NCBI GenBank assembly: GCA_021296165.1
Contig: JAGWAW010000040.1
Coordinates: forward strand, 1 to 10,016
DNA: 10,016 nucleotides
From: Nitrosopumilaceae archaeon
Lineage (GTDB): Archaea; Thermoproteota; Nitrososphaeria; Nitrososphaerales; Nitrosopumilaceae
Direction: 5' to 3'
Positions 5,525-10,016 of the stretch are shown here, piece by piece; within the stretch, counting starts at the first letter, position 1, and every line of letters starts with the position of its first letter. The notes under the pieces were generated by a model. The model saw nothing but the letters and a program-made list of their open reading frames with translations. It ran no database searches and was not told the origin of the DNA. The position numbers and the translations under genes are program-made.

Positions 5525-8500
5525 ATGCGGATACTGGTGCTGGCGGTCTTGGTGCTGGCTGGGGGCGCGCTGGCGGGGGCGGCCCACGCGCAGCCGCATA
5601 TGGAGTCGGCGGATCTGGATCCGTCGGCTGGCCTGCTGACCCTGAAGTTTGACTCGCCCCTGGACGTCTACGGCGTATACACAAACCGCATTCACGTCCA
5701 GGCCGGCGAGCATTCTGTCGCCCTGACTCCGGGCGAGTTCGTGAGCGTGAGATCAGACCGCATTGTGTTTGACCTGGGCGAGGCGACTCTGGCTGCACTG
5801 CAGGGGGCCGAGTCCGTCAAGATCATGTTGGAGGAGGGCGCCGTCACCTCGGCGGACGTTCCCAACGGGCCGCAGCTGCTCGAGACCCGGATACTGATCC
5901 GCGTGGGGGTGGTGGCGCCGCCCGGAAGCGGGGACATGGTGGCCATGGCTCGGCTGGCCGTCGAGCACCTGAACGGCGAGCTGGACGGGGAAGTCCCGTC
6001 CAGGGTCGTGGACATAGTGGTGCAGGAGGGTGATGACATGTTGGTGTCTCTTCTGGCTCTGGACGAGGCGGGGATCGACGTGGCTGTGGGACCAGGAGGG
6101 ATACTGGGGGCAAAGCGGGAGGCCAGCGGCGAGATGCTGGTGGTGGCCTGCTGCACCCCATACCGGGACGAATCGCCGCTGGTGGATCCTGACTCGTTTG
6201 CACTCGTGCCGGACAACTCCGACGCCCTGTCGGCGGTATTATCGCTGATGGGGCAGCGGGAGGTGAACCGGATCATTCCAGTGTATACGGACGACGCGGC
6301 CGGCAGCTCCATGCTGGGCCAGATAAGGGTGGATGCTCGCTCGGCCGTCGACGCCGGGGTGGTGTATGGCCCAGACGAGTCCCCGGATCAGGTGGCACTG
6401 CGGGTGTCCAACGTGGTGGCCGAGAACCTGCTGGCCAACCCCGGCATCCGACTGGGAATACTGTTGACGGATCCCGCCGACGCACCGGCCATACTGGAGG
6501 CGGCATCGCCGGATCTTGCCCTGAGCATACCGCAGTGGTTCGGAGTATACATGCACCAGCTGGCCGACGGCCCCGGAGACGTGTTCGCTGACGAGGTGGG
6601 GTACTCGGCTCCCGCGTACGGGGCCCAACCCAGCGCACTGACTGCCGTGCTGGGGGCCAAGGCACTGGACCTGGCCGGGGAGTGGCCTTCTCTGGGTTCA
6701 TACTCTGCATATGATGCCGTATACGTGGCGGCCCTGGCGCAGCTGGACTCCGACGGGCCCATCGATGCGGTTGTGGATCCGGCCGTCCTGCAGGATCAGA
6801 TACACACACTGACCGGCCAGATCGACGGAGCGTCCGGATATCTTGGATTGGACGCATGGGGAGAGTTGGAGTCCCCAGCCCACGACATAATGACGGTGCG
6901 CGGCGGCCAGTGGGTGAAGACGGCCGTCCACAACATGCCAGTATCCGAGCGGACGGGAATCCGGGAAGTGGGGGGTGCGCCGGTGGTGTCATACCGGTAC
7001 GGCCCCGGCCAGGGTTTTGTGACCGGCGTGGAGCCGTTTGGGCTTCTGGTGTACGGGTACGACGCGGCCCCGGCGGTAACTGCCGTCAGGCTGGGACTGG
7101 CCACCGACGGGACTGCCTCGTCCACCGAGGTGGTGGTGCAGGACTCCGGCCCCGTCCAAGCCATGATGGAGCGGTTTGTCGACATGGGTATAGGACTGGT
7201 GGTGGTGCACGCCGGTGAGGACGCCACGGCGCAGGCCGCCGAGTACGCCGACGCCAACGGGCTCATAGCCTTGGGTACGGCGTCCACATCCGACGCCCTG
7301 GCGAAGCGCGGCGACAGCCTCTTCCGCTTGGTGGCCCCGGACTCGCGACTGGCGGAGGCTGTCGTCCATACCCTGGAGAGGGATGGTGTGCGCGGGGCGG
7401 TGATCCTGCACGGGAGTGAGCATGCCGCCCTGCTGGACAGCATAGCCGCCGGGTTTGCTGGCGAGGTGGACACCATCGAGTACGACGAAGCCGACCCGCG
7501 GCGAGCCACCCTGGCTCACCGGGTGGCCGGCGCCGTCTGGGAGATGGCCGGGCGACACGGGGCCCCTGAGACCGGAATTATACTGATCGGCGGCGGCGCA
7601 GCCAACGTGATGGCAGCCGCGTTACCCTATGCCATACAGGATGGTGTCCGATGGTATGGCGCCGGCGGAGATGCGCCACAATTCGAACTGGGCGGCGCAG
7701 AGCGGTTCGCCGGGGACTCTCCATTTGTGATTGTGGCACAATCTACATCCGACGGCGGGCCGGCCCAGCTGGCTTCGGCCCCGCTGGCCTCCATGTTTGG
7801 CCACCCAGTGCCGGTAACGACGCTGGGCGCCATGGATGCGGCGCGAGTGGCCAGCCGGACGCTCTTGGACACCTCAGAGTTTAGCAGCGACCAGGACCAG
7901 GCCCTGATCAGGGCGGTGCTTCCCGGTGTGGCCGCCGGAGCGGGTCTGGTGCTGGACGACACAACACTGGACGCGAACGGGGATCTGGCCTTGGCCTCGT
8001 ACGACCTGTGGATGTTGCACGGAGGGGAGTGGGTGCGCGGTGCGGCATACGAGCCGTCCAGAGGACATGTCGACATAGTAAGATTGGGCGTGGCAGTGCC
8101 CGTCACCGGGGATCAGGCCCCGTACGGAATAGTGCACGTGCACGCCGCCCACCGGGCCATCTCCACACACAACGAGCGGCTGGCCGAGGCGGGAGAGCCA
8201 TGGCGCCTGGCCACAGTGGTGGCCGATACCGCCGGGGATCCCTCCCGAGCTGCCGGGGCACTGGCCTCGCTCAACGGCTCGGGAATAGGCCTAGTGCTGG
8301 GACCGCCGGACGGGGAGTCGTTGGAGGTGGTGCGTCCCATCGCCGCCGAGTATGGCATGACGCTGCTGAGCTGCTGCTCTGACTGGCCCCGGACATATCC
8401 TGACAGCGTCTTCCAACTCTCGCCGGGACATGGGGGCCAGGTCGAGGCGCTGGCCGCCGTAATGGATCTGGACGGCATCCGGGAGCTGGTAGTGATATAC

Positions 8501-9178
8501 CCCAACGATGCCCGCGGCTCGGCGCTGGCTGCGAACGTCTCAGACGCATTCGCCGGCACGGGGAAGTCCCTGTTCATGTATGACGCGGGCGCGCCGCCCG
8601 ACGGCGCGCTGCTGGAGGAGGTGGCACAGAGGGTGGCACACTTGGCCGGCGGCCGCGCCGGCTCGGTGGGGGTGCTGATGGCCGGCTTTGAGCACACCGG
8701 TGCGGTGCTACAGGCCGCCGGTCTGCACCGTAGCCTGGAGGATGCCAGGTGGTACGGTGTGTCGCGCGACGGCATGCTTCCGCATATGCCACCCGGCTCG
8801 GAGGCGGCAGTATGGGCCCGGAACCTCGGCCTTACGGTGGCCGCCCATGCCGCCCTCACGCAGGCCCCCAGCCTAGAGGTGTATGTGAGGGAGGCTGCCG
8901 GGTTTGAGCCGCACGCGGGAATCTTTGCCATGCATGATTCAGCCCAGCTTCTGGCCCGCACCATAGCCGGGGCGGACGGCGCCACCAACGCGGAGCTGTT
9001 GGCCGAGCTGATGCCGTTGGTGGCGGCCGACCAGCAGGGCTTGATAGGCGAACTTGCGCTGGATGAGAACGGCGATCTAGCCGACGGCCGCTACCATGTA
9101 TGGGCCTTCCCCGTCAACACATGGCAGGTCACGCTCTCGTACGACACCGGCCGTGACTCGTTAGTGTCGATCAACTAG
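5525..9178 (+). CDS. Secreted protein with three tandem LivJ-like (periplasmic-binding type 1) modules
   Basis: A 1217-residue exported protein. Residues 1-23 look like a Sec signal peptide (MRILVLAVLVLAGGALAG, then AHA-Q); no other membrane segment or C-terminal anchor is seen. Residues about 27-115 resemble the SbsA/Ig-like domain of thaumarchaeal surface proteins (LTLKFDSPLDV...IHV...VALT...EEGAV). Three modules of the branched-chain amino acid binding fold follow: about 121-470, 518-840 and 850-1205, opening with IRVGVVAP, VRLGLA and VRLGVAVPVTG. Modules 2 and 3 end in near-identical LDxNGDLA...Y..W blocks, and module 1 in a degenerate form (DAWGELESPAHDIMTVRGGQWV). Module 2 lacks about 30 residues after its first strand. 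The only cysteines are two adjacent pairs, 209-210 and 950-951, at matching sites. It probably binds small molecules outside the cytoplasmic membrane. No ABC permease, ATPase or sensor gene is adjacent, so transport versus sensing is open, as is the ligand. Confidence 0.85.
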   Translation: MRILVLAVLVLAGGALAGAAHAQPHMESADLDPSAGLLTLKFDSPLDVYGVYTNRIHVQAGEHSVALTPGEFVSVRSDRIVFDLGEATLAALQGAESVKIMLEEGAVTSADVPNGPQLLETRILIRVGVVAPPGSGDMVAMARLAVEHLNGELDGEVPSRVVDIVVQEGDDMLVSLLALDEAGIDVAVGPGGILGAKREASGEMLVVACCTPYRDESPLVDPDSFALVPDNSDALSAVLSLMGQREVNRIIPVYTDDAAGSSMLGQIRVDARSAVDAGVVYGPDESPDQVALRVSNVVAENLLANPGIRLGILLTDPADAPAILEAASPDLALSIPQWFGVYMHQLADGPGDVFADEVGYSAPAYGAQPSALTAVLGAKALDLAGEWPSLGSYSAYDAVYVAALAQLDSDGPIDAVVDPAVLQDQIHTLTGQIDGASGYLGLDAWGELESPAHDIMTVRGGQWVKTAVHNMPVSERTGIREVGGAPVVSYRYGPGQGFVTGVEPFGLLVYGYDAAPAVTAVRLGLATDGTASSTEVVVQDSGPVQAMMERFVDMGIGLVVVHAGEDATAQAAEYADANGLIALGTASTSDALAKRGDSLFRLVAPDSRLAEAVVHTLERDGVRGAVILHGSEHAALLDSIAAGFAGEVDTIEYDEADPRRATLAHRVAGAVWEMAGRHGAPETGIILIGGGAANVMAAALPYAIQDGVRWYGAGGDAPQFELGGAERFAGDSPFVIVAQSTSDGGPAQLASAPLASMFGHPVPVTTLGAMDAARVASRTLLDTSEFSSDQDQALIRAVLPGVAAGAGLVLDDTTLDANGDLALASYDLWMLHGGEWVRGAAYEPSRGHVDIVRLGVAVPVTGDQAPYGIVHVHAAHRAISTHNERLAEAGEPWRLATVVADTAGDPSRAAGALASLNGSGIGLVLGPPDGESLEVVRPIAAEYGMTLLSCCSDWPRTYPDSVFQLSPGHGGQVEALAAVMDLDGIRELVVIYPNDARGSALAANVSDAFAGTGKSLFMYDAGAPPDGALLEEVAQRVAHLAGGRAGSVGVLMAGFEHTGAVLQAAGLHRSLEDARWYGVSRDGMLPHMPPGSEAAVWARNLGLTVAAHAALTQAPSLEVYVREAAGFEPHAGIFAMHDSAQLLARTIAGADGATNAELLAELMPLVAADQQGLIGELALDENGDLADGRYHVWAFPVNTWQVTLSYDTGRDSLVSIN

Positions 9179-9362
9179 GCACCGAATGCAGCGCGGCGGG
9201 ATCCGCAGGGCGCCGGATGTTTGCATAGTCTGGATGGGTTACGCGCTGTGCGCGACATCATGTCTGGCGCCTGCAGATCGGTGATGGGGGATGCCGGATA
9301 TTATCTAGAGGCTATGCGTAATCACGCGCATAACTTGACAGCATTGGGAGGCCCCGACCCGT
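9179..9362. other. Non-coding stretch after the binding-protein gene
   Basis: There is no recognisable gene, tRNA-like structure or T-rich archaeal terminator here. A plus-strand open frame starts at 9221 but has no family resemblance and runs antisense into transposase debris. The stretch may contain the lost 3' part of the decayed transposase, but I could not match it. Confidence 0.4.
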
Positions 9363-9400
9363 TCCTGCCAAGGCCGCCCACCCCGTGTTCGCCCACCGTA
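9363..9400. repeat. 38-bp perfect direct repeat, copy 1
   Basis: Identical to 9435-9472 and separated from it by 34 bp, giving a 72-bp period (24 codons, so in frame). On the minus strand it encodes a TVGEHGVGGLG-type stretch in the transposase remnant. Within the repeat, CGCCCACC itself occurs twice at a 16-bp spacing. Confidence 0.9.
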
Positions 9401-9434
9401 ATGAAAACACTACACAACACATACACACCACACA

Positions 9435-9472
9435 TCCTGCCAAGGCCGCCCACCCCGTGTTCGCCCACCGTA
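9435..9472. repeat. 38-bp perfect direct repeat, copy 2
   Basis: This copy is continuous with the transposase-like fragment to its right (LLRKAQD...), so it is probably the original and 9363-9400 the duplicate. The 34-bp spacer is an A/C-rich, ACAC-type sequence unlike the GC-rich surroundings. Confidence 0.9.
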
Positions 9473-9842
9473 TCCTGGGCCTTCCGCAACAGGGGGCCAC
9501 GTCACGCCCTTGGTGGGTGATATGTACCGCGCCAGAACAAACTTGGTGGAGAGATCCATGACGGCGACGACCCACCGTTCCCTGCGCATGTGTCCTGCTA
9601 CTCATCGCAGCCCCACCTGTCCCCCGCACACGGTAGATTGCGGGCCCCATGTCGCTCCGCCATCCCGGAATATCTCTCCAGTATTCTGGTTATGTGTCTG
9701 CATGCACGTCGGTCCCCAAATGTCTGAGCATCAGGATGTTGCCAGCCGATACCACATGCCAGACAGCATCAGGGCCAGCATGATGTGGAGGGACGGCGCG
9801 TGATTGCCTGCTCTGATGTCCTGAATTTCTGGCGTTTTCGGG

Positions 9843-9890
9843 TTTCTTGCGTCCCATGCACGCCGTGATCCGATTGACCATTTAAGATCA
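9843..9890. repeat. Right copy of the diverged transposase-start repeat
   Basis: Matches 270-317 at 38 of 48 positions without gaps, covering the first codons, the spacer and the TATA-like box. The left copy's upstream ATG (293) is ACG here, while the ATG at 9857 is kept. Confidence 0.7.
9881..9886 (-). promoter_or_regulatory. Relict TATA-like box of the decayed transposase
   Basis: CTTAAA on the minus strand is centred 26-27 nt upstream of the ATG at 9857, exactly as in the left copy. It may still be able to start transcription although the gene is broken. Confidence 0.4.
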
Positions 9891-10016
9891 GAGGTATGTT
9901 TCCCGACCATTCCATTCTTGCGGAGGGGCCGAATTGAGACAGCGTTTCATAATTCGCAGCCTAACGCGACCTGAACAGCCCAGCCGCCATGCGGAACCCG
10001 GACCGCGCGAGGCAGC
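9891..10016. other. Right-edge non-coding sequence
   Basis: Weak similarity to the region upstream of the left transposase continues to about 9925 (TTGCGG motif). Beyond that nothing is recognised. A plus-strand ATG at 9989 opens a frame to the window edge (MRNPDRARQ), but no TATA-like box sits at the usual distance, so I do not call a gene. Confidence 0.35.

Larger units (their letters stand above)
9363..9857 (-). pseudogene. Decayed DDE transposase of an IS element
   Basis: Fragments in shifting frames on the minus strand follow the order of a thaumarchaeal DDE transposase. The ATG at 9857 opens MGRKKPEN..., similar to the left-edge transposase, then shifts frame by about 9800. A second fragment (about 9729-9601) reads ITRILERYSGMAER and GDRWGCDE, fitting the helix-turn-helix end and the first catalytic Asp, and stops at TAG 9598-9600. 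A third frame (about 9585-9525) gives RWVVAVMDLSTKFVLARYIS. After another shift come PLLRKAQDTVGEHG and the 38-bp repeats. Most of the SWIM region and everything after the first third of the catalytic domain are missing. At least three frame breaks make it non-functional. It has the same orientation and apparently the same family as the element at the left edge. The family call is by eye and should be firm as DDE; the exact IS family is not determined. Confidence 0.72.

Noticed and set aside
8113..8988. Long minus-strand open frame inside the binding-protein gene
   Set aside because: Antisense shadow of module 3, with low-complexity composition and no promoter or motif.
9363..9472. Repeat-spacer-repeat unit as a minimal CRISPR array
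   Set aside because: Only two repeats, no cas gene in the window, a low-complexity spacer, no palindromic repeat ends, and one copy is continuous with transposase coding sequence.
9221..9520. Small plus-strand gene after the binding protein
   Set aside because: Its second half is antisense to transposase debris and contains the duplicated repeat; no promoter or family resemblance.
1..10016. The whole window as a composite transposon
   Set aside because: The two IS copies are diverged, no terminal inverted repeats or target duplications were seen, and the enclosed genes are core metabolic genes with normal composition.

Overview
The window looks like a GC-rich thaumarchaeal (ammonia-oxidising archaeon) chromosome, most like Cenarchaeum. 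This rests on recognising protein styles, not on a search. Supporting signs are an archaeal-type ThiC, a chorismate mutase-aminotransferase fusion, a secreted protein with an S-layer-type N-terminal domain, and AT-rich TATA-like boxes centred about 25-28 nt upstream of start codons, as expected for leaderless archaeal transcripts.

Layout: (1) 1-284, minus strand: N-terminal part of an IS transposase with a SWIM-like zinc motif, cut by the window edge. (2) 406-1716, plus: thiC. (3) 1567-5382, minus: a tightly packed aromatic amino acid operon read leftwards as aroC > chorismate mutase-aminotransferase > tyrA > NUDIX hydrolase. Every junction overlaps (4, 13 and 1 nt). The NUDIX gene ends 150 nt inside the 3' end of the convergent thiC. 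(4) 5383-5524: divergent promoter region. (5) 5525-9178, plus: a 1217-residue secreted protein with one Ig/SbsA-like domain and three tandem type-1 periplasmic-binding (LivJ-like) modules. (6) 9179-10016: no intact gene. It holds a decayed transposase of apparently the same family and orientation as the one at the left edge, and a perfect 38-bp direct repeat.

How the genes work together: AroC makes chorismate, the AroQ domain of the fusion turns it into prephenate, TyrA oxidises prephenate to 4-hydroxyphenylpyruvate, and the fused aminotransferase can make tyrosine (or phenylalanine from phenylpyruvate). The NUDIX enzyme is translationally coupled but its substrate is unknown. ThiC makes the thiamine pyrimidine. 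The giant binding protein has no transporter or sensor genes beside it in this window. Its only four cysteines form two adjacent pairs at the equivalent, probably ligand-facing, position of modules 1 and 3. I consider it the most unusual object here.
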